Positions 1-11,763 are shown, counted from the stretch's first letter. The stretch: 64,000 nucleotides of DNA from Peromyscus leucopus (GCF_004664715.2 NC_051071.1:33444030-33508029); one strand, 5' to 3'. The notes: generated by a model not told the origin, from the sequence alone. A program made the numbers and translations.

Positions 1-751
1 TTGAAAGAAGAGCCAGAAATGGGGAAATCAGAGGCATGGCAGTATTAAGACATGAGCATCCAGTTGATTCTAAGGACAGCTAACCTGGTTTCTTTAATAT
101 GACAGAGGCAAGAAAGACAGGGATAAGATGGGGACTCTTTGAGAATAAGACAGGCAAACATGAACAGTAACCAAATGCAATGTGCAAACCAATTATGCAG
201 GCATTGTAAAATGAATCGGGAAATCTTACTATGCAGAGGGTATTAGATGATATTGTTATTAATGTTTACTGGGGATAAGAGTGGTGTTTTGGTTATAGCT
301 TAATAAAATGGTCTTATTAAAGGGCAAACAATGTGACACATTTTATTTAAGCTACTGCAGCAACATTTTAAAGATAGAAAATTCTGCAGCTAAAGCACAA
401 ATAAGGCACGGTTGGGTGTGTGGCACAAGAAAACTAAAGCCATTGCTCTTTGTCCCTCTTAGCTAGCACAAAATTCCTAGAATTTCCTCAGTGGTAGGAA
501 TGGACTTAGTTATTCATGAAAGCATCTTTCAGGCATGCATGTGTTTATGCTAATGAAGCACTCCAGGAAGATCCTTCCTGGGCTGAAGGATAAAAGCTGA
601 ACCCAGGAGAACCAATTGTGTGATCAGAAAATAGAACTCCAAGTTTTACCCTCAGACCTCCAGAAAGGGGAGAGGATGGAGGTTTGTTTCATTGCCAATG
701 GCCAAGGATTTAGTCATGTCTCTTTATGAGCTGCAATAAAAAGCTGTCAAA
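1..751. other. Unassigned unique sequence
   Basis: No repeat, exon or long open frame is recognised here. Composition is ordinary AT-rich mammalian DNA. Confidence 0.5.
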
Positions 752-957
752 GATCTGGAGAAGCAGTTCAGGTGGTTGGTGTGGTTGCTTAGCATGCACA
801 GAGTCCTGGGTTCTGTCTCTAGTACTGCATATACTGAGTGATATGGTTCATGCATGGAATTCTAGCTCTTGGAGGGTAGGTTCAGGGAAATTAAGAGTTC
901 GTGGATGACCCTGCTACATAGTGAGTTAGAGGCCAGCCTGGGCTACATGAGAACCTT
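752..957 (+). mobile_element. ID-B1 composite SINE
   Basis: The left half resembles an ID head, with 'gcttagcatgcacagagtcctgg' type tRNA-derived sequence cut here to its core 'agcatgcacagag'. The right half carries the B1-like 'gaggccagcctgggctac' near 929-946. The ID head joined to a B1 body is the known rodent ID-B1 arrangement. The copy is diverged and ends in the AT-rich tract that follows. Confidence 0.75.
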
Positions 958-1115
958 TTCTATATATTAAATATATAAACTTAGTATATATATTTATAAC
1001 ATATTATAGTATAGTATATAGTATAGAAAATACATAATGTATTTATAATATATAACATATATTAAATATATTTAGTATGTATATTTAATATATACTTAAA
1101 TATATATTTTACATA
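958..1115. repeat. AT-rich low-complexity tract
   Basis: This is a run of tata/atta-type sequence directly after the ID-B1 element. It plausibly grew from that element's A-rich tail. Perfect units are short. Confidence 0.85.
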
Positions 1116-1749
1116 AACAAATAAATAAGCAAGCACTTTCCCCAGTTCTGTAGGTTTTATTCAGTCCCATTTATTCAGTGTGGTAGGGGACAGGTATAGC
1201 ATGGAAACAAGTGAATTTGTTGACAGCAAGGCAGACATGCAGGAACTCCTCTGTGTCTGTCATCCTGACTGGGAGAAGTCTTGTGGGACGGGGGCTTTGA
1301 CTTTTTGAGTCTGAGCTAACTTGAAGCAATTGAGGTTAGGATGGAATTGGGTTGTAGGACTTCCAGATGGTGTCAGACAAGTGGATAAGTGATTCTTGTT
1401 GGAAAGGGATACAGGGCAATTACAGCTAAAGATGGACAATTGTTGAATCGGATTGGGGTTCATTAGACTATCTTATTTTGTTTGGGTGTTTCAAAATGCC
1501 CCTATCAAAAAGCATTAAGAAAGTGAAATACTTTTTCAGATCAATTTGTTCATTCAGAGAAAATACTTGTAACCTTTAGGCATCCTTATGGGATGTAGTG
1601 ATACTGAATCCCAAAACTAACTGTACATGTGCTGTAACATTGAGTATTTTCACATGCATTTAGGGAGCATTTGTGTGCCTTCTTTGCCAACAGTTATTCT
1701 AAGGTATTTTGTGAAGGGAAGTAAAAATTTGTCCATAAAAGGACTTATA
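1116..1749. other. Unassigned sequence
   Basis: No recognisable repeat or coding signal was seen. A short minus-strand open frame at 1260-1463 has no family features and is treated as chance. Confidence 0.45.
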
Positions 1750-2050
1750 GAGGAAGGTTTATGCCATCTTTATTCAGAATAACAAAAATATAAAAATAAG
1801 CAAACCAAATATCCATCCACATGAAAATAAATAAAATGGGAGCTTGTTGTATGATGGAATATTTCTTAGCAATAAAAAAAAAAGAACAAACTACCATTAC
1901 ATGGAACAACATAAATGAGTCTCAAAAACACCATGCTGAATGAAAGAAGCCAGACACAAAAGAAAACATGCTTTATGATGTGGGCAAGATTGATCGTAGG
2001 TATAGATATAAAAATAACGGTTGCTATGGGAAGAGAATAGAATGGCAAAA
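1750..2050 (+). mobile_element. Ancient L1M 3' portion
   Basis: The order of words matches the 3' end of old mammalian L1 ORF2/3' UTR: 'atccatccacatgaa', 'gatggaatatttcttagcaat', 'ctcaaaaacaccatgctgaa', 'gaaagaagccagacac' and then a 'tatgatg' segment. The copy is heavily diverged, as expected for an element older than the rodent radiation. Confidence 0.8.
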
Positions 2051-2135
2051 GAAAATGTTCTAGGCAGGCAGCAATGTTGTATTAACTTGACTAGGTTATT
2101 TACACAGAAATGTGTTTGTTAAAATTCAAATTTTT

Positions 2136-2361
2136 GGACTGGAGAGACGGCTTAGTAGCAGACAGCACTGGCTGTACAATCGTGGAAATCAGAGTCTGGA
2201 CCAGCAGCCATGTTACAAGCCTGGTATTTGGTAAATCCCAGTAACTTCATTTCTGTCAGGATCGGACACCCTCTTGTCACTTGTTCATGCAGAGACGCCT
2301 GCATGTAAATATACTCTCACACACATGAATAAATAAAATACACCTTAAAACAATAAAAATA
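2136..2361 (+). mobile_element. B2/B3-type SINE, diverged
   Basis: It begins 'ggactggagagacggctta', the tRNA-derived head of the B2/B3 superfamily. It continues through 'atcggacaccctcttgtcac' and ends in an A-rich 'aataaataaaata' tail. Many substitutions point to an old copy. Confidence 0.75.
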
Positions 2362-3009
2362 GTACATCCTCCAACTCAGTGCTTAAGATGCATGCATTTC
2401 CCTGTGTCTACTTGTACTTTGGGGATGGTAACTCAGAGGACTGCATGGTCAGAGGTGGAGTCTTAGACATTCACTGGGCAGTCGCTTTCAGGCAGAGAAG
2501 CGTGCTTTCCTGTCTCTGTCCAGGTAGGAGCCTGTCACTCATGCCGGTTCAGCACCCTTCACTGAGGCATTCGTACACAGCAGCTGACTTGCTCTGAGAT
2601 CTCCACTCTTCTTTGCGGCAGTCAGATCCAGCATTCTCAGCATGACACCATGGAAACGGCACTGGCTTTCTGTGTGGGCACCAGTGACCTTGCCACCGCC
2701 ACCCTCCTTGGATACAGAGGCAGGGATATTAGCTGTAAGTGGGCTGCACTGGATGGTAAGAAACACAGGGGAGAAGCGTGTGTCACTTCTCAGCTCAAGG
2801 AGCTTATCCGGGGGAGTTCAAGGTTTTCTGTTCTCCCCACTCACCTGCTGGCTTTCTCTAAGAAGTAAGCCAAATTCAGAGAAGGACAGGCTAGCTGAAA
2901 AGCAATGTTTTGTACATTTTGAACTTGCTGTTGATTTTGGTGTATAAGCCCTGATGTACGTTGACTCAACGGGATCTGTTTGTCCTTTAATACGATGTGC
3001 TACTCTTTC
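2362..3009. other. Unassigned, moderately GC-rich sequence
   Basis: Overlapping short open frames on both strands (to 101 codons at 2642-2947) reflect locally lower stop density. None has recognisable protein features, and no repeat was identified. Confidence 0.4.
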
Positions 3010-3130
3010 TCAGACCAGAGGACTGCGGTCCTCATTTTACCAGTTAGAAAATAAGCTTGCAGGTATTAAGGGGCTTGGGAAAGGCTGGTGAGTGGCGGAT
3101 CTGGGTATGCATGCTGTTCCCCTCTGACCT
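3010..3130 (-). mobile_element. Possible MIR fragment
   Basis: Words such as 'tcattttaccagttagaaaa' followed by 'gtgagtggcggatctgggta' resemble the reverse complement of the MIR core. The match is weak and could be coincidental. Confidence 0.4.
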
Positions 3131-4074
3131 CACCATATGAATGCCTCCTGTCTATCTTCACACTGGAGCATCATTTTGCCTACCTTCAGTGACAGCTCCT
3201 AACGAGCTCCAACTTGGTGGCAGCGGGCAAACACTCTCCTCACCCTTGAGGCGGGTACTCGTGAGATGCCTCTGCAGGGACCTCTACGTCTGCCCAGCCA
3301 GATAAAGTCTGTGCTGCAGCCTGACGTAGCTAGCGTGCCGTCTGCTGCCCTTCGACAGCGCCTTCCTTCCTTCCATTTCTGCATTCTTTCTTCACCAGCA
3401 TGTTCTTCACTTGTCCAGGAAACTCTTGAACATCAAATCATCAAGTAAACCCAATTGTGAGAAACTCAAACTGAGACAATAAGGTGTAGACCTCCGGCGT
3501 TTGACTTTACAACCTATTCTCTTACCATTCTATTGGTTATAGGTTAAACTGACTGAAATTGTGATGATGGACCACGTTTTAATTTATAAAAATGTCCACC
3601 AAATCAGAGCAGCTGTATGTGTGCATGAAAATCCATATAAATCAGTACAAGAAATTGTATAAATACGTAAGATATATGTATCTGTACGTGATATGAAACA
3701 TCACATACCTTTTATAATGTGAAGGGTCTGGCTGACTGCTTGATCTTTGCAAATACAAAGCCTTTGTTTAGTCAACCATAAAGTCCCTCCAGTAACTGTA
3801 TCACCCACTTGGTTAAAAAAAAAAAAAAAAAAAAAATCCAAGTTCTCTAGAATAAAACAGGTCTCCCATAATCTTCTTGCTCAGTCCATTCTTCTGGCTC
3901 ATTCTCTGTTCCCTTTGTTGTCTCAATATTACTAAATCACTTAGAACTAACTAATAAAGAACGGCATGCTCTTTTACATTAGCAAGTCTTTCCCCTCCCC
4001 CACTGGCAAAGGCTCTTTTTTTTTTTTTTATCCTTTTCTCTTACGAAAGTTTAACACCAATCCCTTGGAGGCGG
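3131..4074. other. Unassigned sequence with A and T homopolymers
   Basis: No element is recognised apart from a pure A22 run at 3815-3836 and a T-rich run near 4016-4030. The A22 run may be the tail of an element whose body I cannot identify. Confidence 0.4.
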
Positions 4075-4200
4075 GCCAACTCTACTCCAGTAGGATCTAA
4101 ATTTGATTGCATCTGTATAGACCTTATTTTCAAATAAAGTCACATTTATAGGCATGTGTGTTTTGGATTTGAACATAGCTGTTTTGGGTACAGAAAATTC
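4075..4200 (-). mobile_element. MaLR-type LTR fragment
   Basis: 'accttattttcaaataaagtc' (4122-4142 region) followed by a 'gatttgaaca' segment matches the reverse complement of MLT/MST-type mammalian LTR sequence. Only this segment is preserved. Confidence 0.5.
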
Positions 4201-4222
4201 ATTCTACAAAAGAGATGGAACC

Positions 4223-4562
4223 AGGGCCGAGGAGATGGTTCAGTGGGTAGGAATGCTTGCTGGACAAGCCTGAGGACCTGAGCCAGGAACTTAGTACCGA
4301 TATCAAAAGCTAGGCCTGTCTACGTGTGTCTATAACCCCAGCATGGGGGAGGAAAGAACAGGCAGATCCTAAGAGGGCTAGGCAGGCTAGCCACAGCGGG
4401 CAGCTCCTTGTTCAGGGAGAGGTTCTGTCTGAAAGTAATAAAGTAGAGAATGGAGAAAGATAAGGAAAATACCTGAAGTGCTACTTAGGCCTCAGTATGT
4501 ATGCACACAGGCACACTTGTCTGTATGTACCACACATGCATGTACAACATCTATATAACACA
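4223..4562 (+). mobile_element. B4 SINE
   Basis: The head 'gaggagatggttcagtgggt' is followed by 'gcctgaggacctgagc', 'ctataaccccagcatggg', 'gggagaggttctgtctgaaa' and a CA-rich 3' end. That order is typical of B4 (ID head fused to a B1-like body). It is nearly full length and ends in the microsatellite that follows. Confidence 0.85.
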
Positions 4563-4563
4563 T

Positions 4564-4610
<47 letters not shown>
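4563..4610. repeat. (CA)n(GA)n compound microsatellite
   Basis: About eight CA units run straight into fifteen GA units, at the 3' end of the B4 element. SINE tails are common seeds for such tracts. Confidence 0.97.
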
Positions 4611-4612
<2 letters not shown>

Positions 4613-5156
4613 ACCAACGCTTGGTGGAGATTTTACCAGGTGATTGATTATTGGAAGAATGTAGAGATATTGTCCAGCCTGCAGGTTTTGACAAACTGTG
4701 TGTGACTACTGAATACTTCGAGGGCAGTGACACTGAAATCTCTATGAGGAATCTAGAAAAGGATCAAATATCAAAGACAGATGAGTGTTCTGTTTCAGAC
4801 ATATCTTGAGAGGCCTCAGAACCCTCAGTTGTCAGGGTGGAATTTGACAAATGGGGTTGGAGGTCTGGGGGTAGAGTTTTGATGTGAACACAGAGAAGGA
4901 GAATGGCTTAAGGAGGCAGCATGTCTCAGTACATGTGAGGAGCATAGAGTGACCAGCACAAGCTTTGTATACTCAGCCTCCCCCTTGCTAGATGAATGTA
5001 AGAGTGACTTATCTTCATATTGGGAAATGCTTTCACTTAAAGACTATTCTAACATGCTCATAACCCCCATTCAAAATGCTCCAAATTTCAGGCTCTTGAA
5101 CACTAAAATAATGCAAAGTGAAAAACTCCACATATGACTGCAAATACTTCAAGACC
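4611..5156. other. Unassigned sequence
   Basis: No repeat or coding feature is recognised in this interval. Confidence 0.4.
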
Positions 5157-5232
5157 TAAAAAAACAAAACAAAAAAACCCAAACAAAAAAAACCCAAAAA
5201 AACAAAAACAACAACAAAAAAAAAACAAAACA
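5157..5232. repeat. A-rich (AAAAC)n-like tract
   Basis: This is an interrupted A-rich run with C spacers. It looks like a decayed retroposon tail, but no clear element body is visible upstream. Confidence 0.85.
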
Positions 5233-5702
5233 GAATTTGGAAATTCTTCTGGTTGCAAGTATTTTGGGTAAAGGTCACTCAGCCTGAGTATGCACTCAAA
5301 ATCGGTTCTTATAATAATTCTGGGATGAGATAAAGTAACTTCGTCTAGGCTCCCTGGCTTACAAGGGGGAAAGCATCAGAGAAGCCCAGGGCTCCACATT
5401 AGAATGACATCCACTCTGTGTCTCCATCACCTCTCAGAAGGTCCTTGGTTCAGGCTCCCCTTTACCATGCTTGTTTTCTTGTCCGTGGCCACTGGTGCCT
5501 CTCATTCAACAGATGAGCACCTGTCTCAGGTAGATGAGCCATTTTTCTCGGTTCCAAAGATCATGCATCTCAGGAAGTAGACATCCATGAAAATACACGG
5601 ATTGAAAAGGTTCTCTCTTTCCAACACTATATGGCATTATTTTTCCAAAGGAAAGAAAGAACATATCTCTGAACTTGATATGCCTAGGTTAAAAATATTT
5701 TT
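5233..5702. other. Unassigned sequence
   Basis: No repeat or coding feature is recognised in this interval. Confidence 0.4.
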
Positions 5703-5887
5703 AGTTTTTTTTTATGTGTATGAGTGTTTTTCTTCCAAGTTGTATGTACTCCATTTGCATGTCAAGTGCCTGCATCAGATGCTCTGGCACTAGAATTACA
5801 GATGGTTGTTAGCCCATGGGTGCTGGGAGTTGAACCCAGGTCTTCTGGAAGAATAATAACTGCTCTTAACTACTGAGCCATCTCTTT
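5703..5887 (-). mobile_element. B2/B3-type SINE
   Basis: Read on the plus strand it runs from a T-rich tail through 'tgtgtatgagtgttttt', 'attacagatggttgttag', 'gctgggagttgaacccagg' and 'ctactgagccatctct'. This is the reverse complement of the tRNA-derived B2/B3 SINE, with its Pol III promoter region at the right end. Confidence 0.9.
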
Positions 5888-6029
5888 ATTTCCCTTTATT
5901 TTCAAGTCCTATGTGGAAGCAAGATAGTGGCTGCCAATGCCCACTCAGTTCTTACACATGAAAGCATAATTCCAGATATCACCTCTACAAGGTTGACTAA
6001 AATAAAATAAATTAGAAAGGGGAGATGAG

Positions 6030-6110
6030 GTACAGGGGCTTGAATTCCTGATCCTCCTGCCTCTGCCTCCTTCAGCAAATCCTACTGGCATGCAGCAACA
6101 CTACCAGCCC
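6030..6110 (-). mobile_element. B1/proto-B1 fragment
   Basis: 'ttgaattcctgatcctcctg' followed by 'cctctgcctcc' is the reverse complement of the 3' half of a 7SL-derived B1. The rest is degraded, and it directly adjoins the L1 3' end. Confidence 0.65.
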
Positions 6111-7083
6111 AGACTCAGAAGGACAAACATGGTATGTACTCACTCATAAGTGGATACTGGATGTAAAGCAAAGAATAACCAGACTATAGCCCACAGCTCC
6201 AAAGAAGCTAGCTAACAAGGAGGACCCTAAGAGGGATGCATGGATAGCCCTGGGAAGTGGAAATAGATGAGCTCTCCTGAGTAAACAGGGGATGAGGCGA
6301 GCAATAGAGGGTAGGAGATGGGGGTTGAGAATATAAGGGAATGGAACAGGGACAGAGTGGGAAAGCAATGAAAGAGATATCTTAATAGATGGAGACATCA
6401 TAGGGTTAGGGAGAAACCTGGTGCTAGGGAAGTTCCCAGGAATCCACAAGGATGACTCCAGCTTAGACTATTAGCAATAATGGAGAGGGTGCCTGAGTTG
6501 GCCTACCCAGGCAATCAGATCGGTTAATACCCTAACTGTCATCATAGAGCCTTCATCCAGTAACTGATGGAAGCAGATGCAGAGATCCACAACCAAGCAC
6601 CAGGCCAAGCACCAGAAGTCCAGTCAAAGAGAGGGAATAAAGATTCTATGAACAAGGGGCATCACGATTATGCTGGGGAAACTTACAGAGACAACCAAAC
6701 CAAGCTAGTGAGAACTCATAAACTTAAGACCAACAGCTGTGGAGCCTGCATGGACTAGACCCTCTGCATAAATGAGACAGTTGTGTAGCTGGGTCTGTTT
6801 AAGGGGCCCCTGGCAGTGGGATCAGAATTTATCCCGGGTGCCTGAACTGGCTTTTTTTTGGAGCCCATTACCTATGGTGGCACACCTTGCACAGCCTTGA
6901 TGGAGGGGGAAGGGCTTGGACCTGTCTCAACTGAATGTACCAGGCTTTGCTGACTCCCTATAGGAGGCCTTACCTTTTCAGAGGAGGGGCTGGGGAATTG
7001 GCTGGGGGGCAGGGTTGGGGGAGCAGGAGGGGGTCTGTGGTTGTTATGTTAAAAAGAATAAAAAAATTTCTTAATTAAAAAAA
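6111..7083 (+). mobile_element. 5'-truncated rodent L1, end of ORF2 and 3' UTR
   Basis: It opens with the last part of L1 ORF2 ('agactcagaaggacaaacat' then 'gtatgtactcactcataag'). The long rodent L1 3' UTR follows, then a strongly G-rich polypurine tract (6986-7033) and an A-rich tail near 7066-7083. Only about 970 bp remain of a roughly 6-7 kb element. The shadow open frames inside it are not genes. Confidence 0.93.
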
Positions 7084-7265
7084 GTAAAAGGAATAAAGTG
7101 AAGAAGAGAAGTAGCCTTACACTTATAAGCCCTAAATGTTATTAATTATAACAATGAACATGATATTGGGATTATGTAATCAATTTCCAGGATTAGACAT
7201 GTTTAATTTAGTTCATTATTAACACAATAGCTACTCCATAGATATGAATAAATAGTAATATTTGC

Positions 7266-7442
7266 ATTTATTTATTACATGTATGTATTTCCTCATATAC
7301 ATACCATGGCACACATGTGGACATCAGAGGACAACTTGTAGGAGTTGGTTCTTTCCATTCACCATGTAGGGTCCAGGGATCAAATTCCGGTCATTAGGCT
7401 TTGCAGCAAGCACATTTACCAGCTTAGCCATCTTGCTAGCCA
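7266..7442 (-). mobile_element. B3 SINE
   Basis: Plus-strand order: a 'tttatttatt' tail, 'catggcacacatgtggacat', 'cagaggacaacttgtaggag', then 'agcttagccatcttgctagc'. This is the reverse complement of the B3 SINE. It appears near full length with moderate divergence. Confidence 0.88.
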
Positions 7443-7759
7443 AAAATTATTTCATAAAGAAAAGTGGGCTAAGAAAATTTGGAGTTGAATAAATTTACTT
7501 ATTAGAGAATCTGTCATGTCTTTTGATATATGAGCACATCAAGTACTCAGCCCTTAGCAAGAGAGATTACATGAATGAATATTCACTAAACTTACTTAAA
7601 TACAAATAAAATGATCATTTGCCTAATACTAAAACTTAAGAGAATCAAATATTTCTGAGTTTCTTTCTTTGTCTGTTTTCTGTTTTTAACCTTAACACCA
7701 ACCATATTGTTCTTTAATACGTGGTTAAATTTCATTTACTACAATGTAAACCATATATA
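7443..7759. other. Unassigned AT-rich sequence
   Basis: No repeat or coding feature is recognised in this interval. Confidence 0.4.
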
Positions 7760-7870
7760 GTCAGTAAGTTTTTATTGTGACTTAACTATCTATCAGGACA
7801 CTGCTCTAGGCACCAGGCTTCTGAAGATAGGGAAAACAACAAATTAGCCCATATAGGAACACGCCCTTCT
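7760..7870 (-). mobile_element. L2-like ancient fragment
   Basis: 'ggacactgctctaggcacc' flanked by 'tttttattgtgact' resembles the antisense 3' region of ancient mammalian L2/MIR-class elements. The fragment is short and diverged. Confidence 0.45.
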
Positions 7871-8565
7871 AAAGTAGAGTCTTCACCTCCCTCATCTGAT
7901 TAGACATTCAAGCATTGCAATTCTTTTTCTTATTGAGTTTGTTTGAACTTTATTTTCAGTGCACTTTGCCCAGCCCAGAGAGCTAAAAGTTAGTGAAACT
8001 AGTTCACTAATTTTGTAAATTAAAACAAAGCACAGGAAGAGAAAAAAGATGGCTCCGGAATTAGCACACACTACCCCTGAATGGGGGCAACAGTGAGAGG
8101 TACAGCAACAGCAACAATACGGTTACAGAAACAAAACATCTGGCTTCCATTCTGTGTTTATTCCGTATTTTTCACACTGCAACACATTCTTTAGCAAGCT
8201 CACTAGGTTTAATCCCATCCTATAGAGTCAATCTAAGGCAAGGTTGGCCAGTATAGGGTTGCACACTGCACCTTTTTGTTCCATGGAATTCTTCCTTTGC
8301 ATAGAGAAAACAGGAGAACTAGAGCAACTCTCCAGGAAGAAGAGGTCAAAAGATTGAGAACAGACACAAACTGAGACGTATGGAGTTGTCTCACAGTGCA
8401 CGTATCGCATACCACTTCAACTTATCGTTGTGTGCATGTCTTATTTCCAATACCTTTGTGAATAGGGAATATGCCTCACTCCTTTTTGTATCATTCAAGC
8501 ACAGGAGACATGAAGCAGTTGTTAATACAAAGCCTCAGAAATGCTAAGCATTGACTATCCAGGAG
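7871..8565. other. Unassigned sequence
   Basis: No repeat or coding feature is recognised. Two overlapping 60-codon minus-strand frames near 8230-8415 have no supporting features. Confidence 0.4.
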
Positions 8566-9369
8566 CTAGAAAGTTATACATAGATGAGTGAATCCCCTGT
8601 CACCCCCACCCTGCGGCCTGGCTTCCTCTGGCTCTTTGCATTCTGCCCGTGGCCTCATGAACCACACCAAACCTCGCCTTTGCAGACCCTTCTGTTTCCA
8701 TCTTCCACCAGTTGCTTTTGGTTCTCTCTGAATCCAACCGCTAGCATGGAACCCACACTTGCTACAAAACAATCCAGCCAAGCCACTCGTAGCCAAAGAA
8801 CAACCCCAGCTAAACAAAACACATCCTACATGTAACACAAAAGCAAGGTTGTGACTCTTTCTCAAGTCAGGATGAGTAGCAGGACTTTGTGATAGGAAGA
8901 AGTGTGTGTGTGTGTATGCAGTAGAGGCTACAAGTGCTGTAGCCATTAGGCTAGAATGTAGAATATAAGAGCCAGTCATTAGTGTGATGTTTGAGACAGC
9001 AGAAATGTCTGCTGTCAACGAAACATTCATTTTCAGATCAAACTGGTAGTCTCTAAGGAGAGGCTGCCTTACCCGCACCCCCCCCCACACACACACACCA
9101 TCTGAGTAATCTTGTTGCCAGCACCTGGGTGCTACTTTCTCTACTTTATGGTTTATGACAACGTCTCCAATAAAAGCCACAAGGACTCCGGCTCTGTTGA
9201 CACCTGTCTGTAATTTCTCCTGTCTTCTTAGGAAACTAAGATTAGGTGTGGGTGTTGTCAGCTGAACTGAAGCAGGGCAATGCTTAAGAGAGATGCTCTG
9301 AGGAAAGGCATCCATCAGAGTGTTCAGCCTGGCTGGTAGCATTGAGAACAAGTTTCCCACTCCTGGCAT
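8566..9369 (-). other. 267-codon open frame, no recognised domain
   Basis: This is the longest uninterrupted frame in the window. Its ATG has A at -3, a favourable Kozak position, but C at +4. The predicted protein has no domain, signal peptide or repeat that I recognise. Its middle (roughly residues 90-98) is encoded by the C-run plus CA microsatellite at 9077-9099, and another part (about residues 151-156) by the GT tract near 8904-8918. Coding by simple repeats argues against a conserved gene. No splice-linked neighbours or polyadenylation context are evident. It is either a chance frame in a GC-richer patch or, less likely, a lineage-specific ORF or transcribed noncoding region. Confidence 0.2.
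9077..9099. repeat. C-run with short (AC)n
   Basis: A C-rich run continues into about six AC units. The tract is short and sits inside the long minus-strand open frame. Confidence 0.9.
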
Positions 9370-9574
9370 CCTGCCAAACCTACCTCTGTCCCAGTGGTGT
9401 CCTTTCCCAGTGGCATCGCTGCCTGCTTGACATCAGACTATTACACAACTGTTTCACAGATGGTTGGGTACTTTCGTAGTTGTCCTTTATCTATGACTGA
9501 AACGCCAGTAAGTCCCAGCCTTGTCAGGAAGCCTTCGCCACAATACCTGACGCATCATCTAGGTGAGTTTGGAG

Positions 9575-9705
9575 CTGTGAGGCAGTGTGCACTGGAGTCA
9601 GGAGAACTTGAATTCAAATGCATGTCCAACACCAATCACAGAATCCCAGACAGCACTGAGCATCAGTTTTGTACCTGTGGGGACAATAATCATGTCCAGA
9701 CAAAA
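9575..9705 (+). mobile_element. MIR SINE
   Basis: 'cactggagtcaggagaactt' then 'gaattcaaatgc' and 'catcagttttgtacctgtgg' plus 'ggacaataat' follow the order of the mammalian MIR consensus (tRNA-related head, core, 'cctcatctg...ggggataata'). Divergence is high, as expected for MIR. Confidence 0.7.
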
Positions 9706-10533
9706 TAATTTGCGATATAATGGAATCATTGGAAATGAGCCAAGTGTCTCCAAGGGGCTGGTCATATAAATCATGGCGCATCTACAGCTACAGTCCGGCC
9801 AATTCTAATGCATCTTTTGCAGTTGAAGGAGCTCTTCTATGCTGCTCCTTATTCCTTTTCTGCATTTCCCCTTATTTTCCATAGGAAGGAAGAGTGATTG
9901 TGGTTACTGAGGAGGCCAGGAATGAGAAGTAGGGCATACTCAGTGCTCACTTTTATTTTAGGAGCAGGTTACCCATGGGGTCCTTAGCCCTCAGGGAGCA
10001 TGATCCACCTGTCCACTGCTACCTGGGGCTTGGGAGGAAGATTTGTCCAATTTCAGGGTTAGATGCTAAGAAAGCTACAAGTCTCGGGCTTAATCAGAGA
10101 CTACGGTCACATTTATATCTCACATAATTCAGAACTTATGTAAGAAAGAATATTGATCTAGGGTCTTCTTTATGCCCCAATATACTACACTGGAATAATT
10201 CAATCCAAGTTGAAAATAATTTGGTAATATTTTTGACACACAATGATAAAACGGTATTTATAGGATAAGGAATAAATAACAGAATAGAAAATAGGTTCTG
10301 ATTCTGTTCTTGTTAAAATACAAAAATTTATGGATATTCTCTATGCTTTTAATGGAAATATATCTGTATAGCTTCATGAACTCAATAATGGTTCTTTTGG
10401 AGACATAAGCTAATTGGTATTTTTAAATATTCTTTTCGTAAGGTTCTAAAATAAAAGTCTTTCTATTTTATTTATAAAAAGACTAAAATTTATTTGTTTG
10501 TCAATGCTAAAAATCACTTTCAGAATTCTCAAA
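9706..10533. other. Unassigned sequence
   Basis: No repeat or coding feature is recognised. The region becomes AT-rich toward the right. Confidence 0.4.
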
Positions 10534-10610
10534 AATAATGGGCTGGAAGTGGATGGTAGTAGATACTTGGTAACCACAAGGTCCTCGGTTCAATCTCAGC
10601 ATTAAAATAA
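10534..10610 (+). mobile_element. Possible ID-related SINE fragment
   Basis: 'aatgggctggaagtggatgg' and 'cctcggttcaatctcagcat' resemble the A-box and B-box halves of a tRNA-derived rodent SINE. The intervening part is too degraded to be sure. Confidence 0.35.
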
Positions 10611-11609
10611 TTGTCAAAACTACAAATGTCATACAATTCTCTTTTTTTTTTTTTTGAGTTTGTTGCTTAGAATATTTATTCAAGTCAGAAGTAATTATCA
10701 GTTTGGCTAGAGACCATCTGGTGTCACTGGTTTTAAATGGAAAAATTTCCACAAACTGCGAGTCCCTCTGAGTTTCAGAATACTGAGGATGAAATAAACA
10801 AGTGCCTTCAAAAGGTTTTATGCTCGGTATGCATTAATGAAAAGGGAGGATGGAGTGACTAATAAACAGTTGACATGGGAATATGGAATTGTCCAGATGG
10901 AGAGTACCTAAGGAATGCTAGGGCCTAGTGATGGGAGATCAAACCAGGCACCATAATCAAGCAGGCATCATGATCAGGCATGACCTCCTTCTTGTTATTA
11001 GTTGCTATTAATTGCATCCTTCACTCCAAGGAGCCCTAACACATTTGTCAGAAAAGATGACCTCCTCTGCTCATGTCTTCTCTCTCTGAGCCATCCATTT
11101 ATTTCACATTGAGGAAATGAGATATGTAGAGATCAGGGACATATAGAGTCACCTAGCCTAGGACGGAGCCTGACAATCTTGAGCTTAGCCCAGAATACTT
11201 ACTGAGCCTTATGCATGAGAAATCATTGTCCCTGTGTGGCTGTGACAGGGCAGGAGAGGACAGTCACCTGCCTTTACCATGTTTACTCTCTGCTAGTGTT
11301 TCTCAGAGGTGTGGCAGAAGAAAACAAAACCACAAAGTACTGAAAAAGAAAATAACTGATTCGCAAGGAAAGAATAGAGGAAAAGAACAGATCTGTGATT
11401 GGAAAGACTGAGAAATATAGGATTCAACTGGATACACCAATAAAACAAGTATTACAAACACTAGCTTAGACACAATGGGTGTACCCCATTACTGAGGAAA
11501 ATTAGCAGATGAAAAAGCAAGTCTGTACTGTCTTCAAATCATTTCTAACCCAAACATTTACGTACAGTCATTTGATTGAGATTAAATTCAGGTTAATTTC
11601 CGCCATCCC
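10611..11609. other. Unassigned sequence with T14 run
   Basis: Apart from a T14 run at 10642-10655, no element is recognised. Short open frames here have no family features. Confidence 0.4.
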
Positions 11610-11756
11610 ATCCCCTCGTTGAGATGGTATCTCTCTATGTAGCTATGTCTGGCCTGGAACTTACTACACAGACGAGGTTAACCTGGAATTTGTAGAGATC
11701 CTCCTGTCTCTGTCTTTGGAGGACCAGGGCTACAGGCACTCACCTCCATAGCCAAT
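11610..11756 (-). mobile_element. B1 SINE, diverged
   Basis: Reverse-complement B1 words appear in order: 'gagatggtatctctctatgt', 'ctggcctggaacttactac', 'gagatcctcctgtctctgtc' and 'ggctacaggcactcacc'. The copy is full length but old. Confidence 0.8.
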
Positions 11757-11763
11757 TCCCCAA

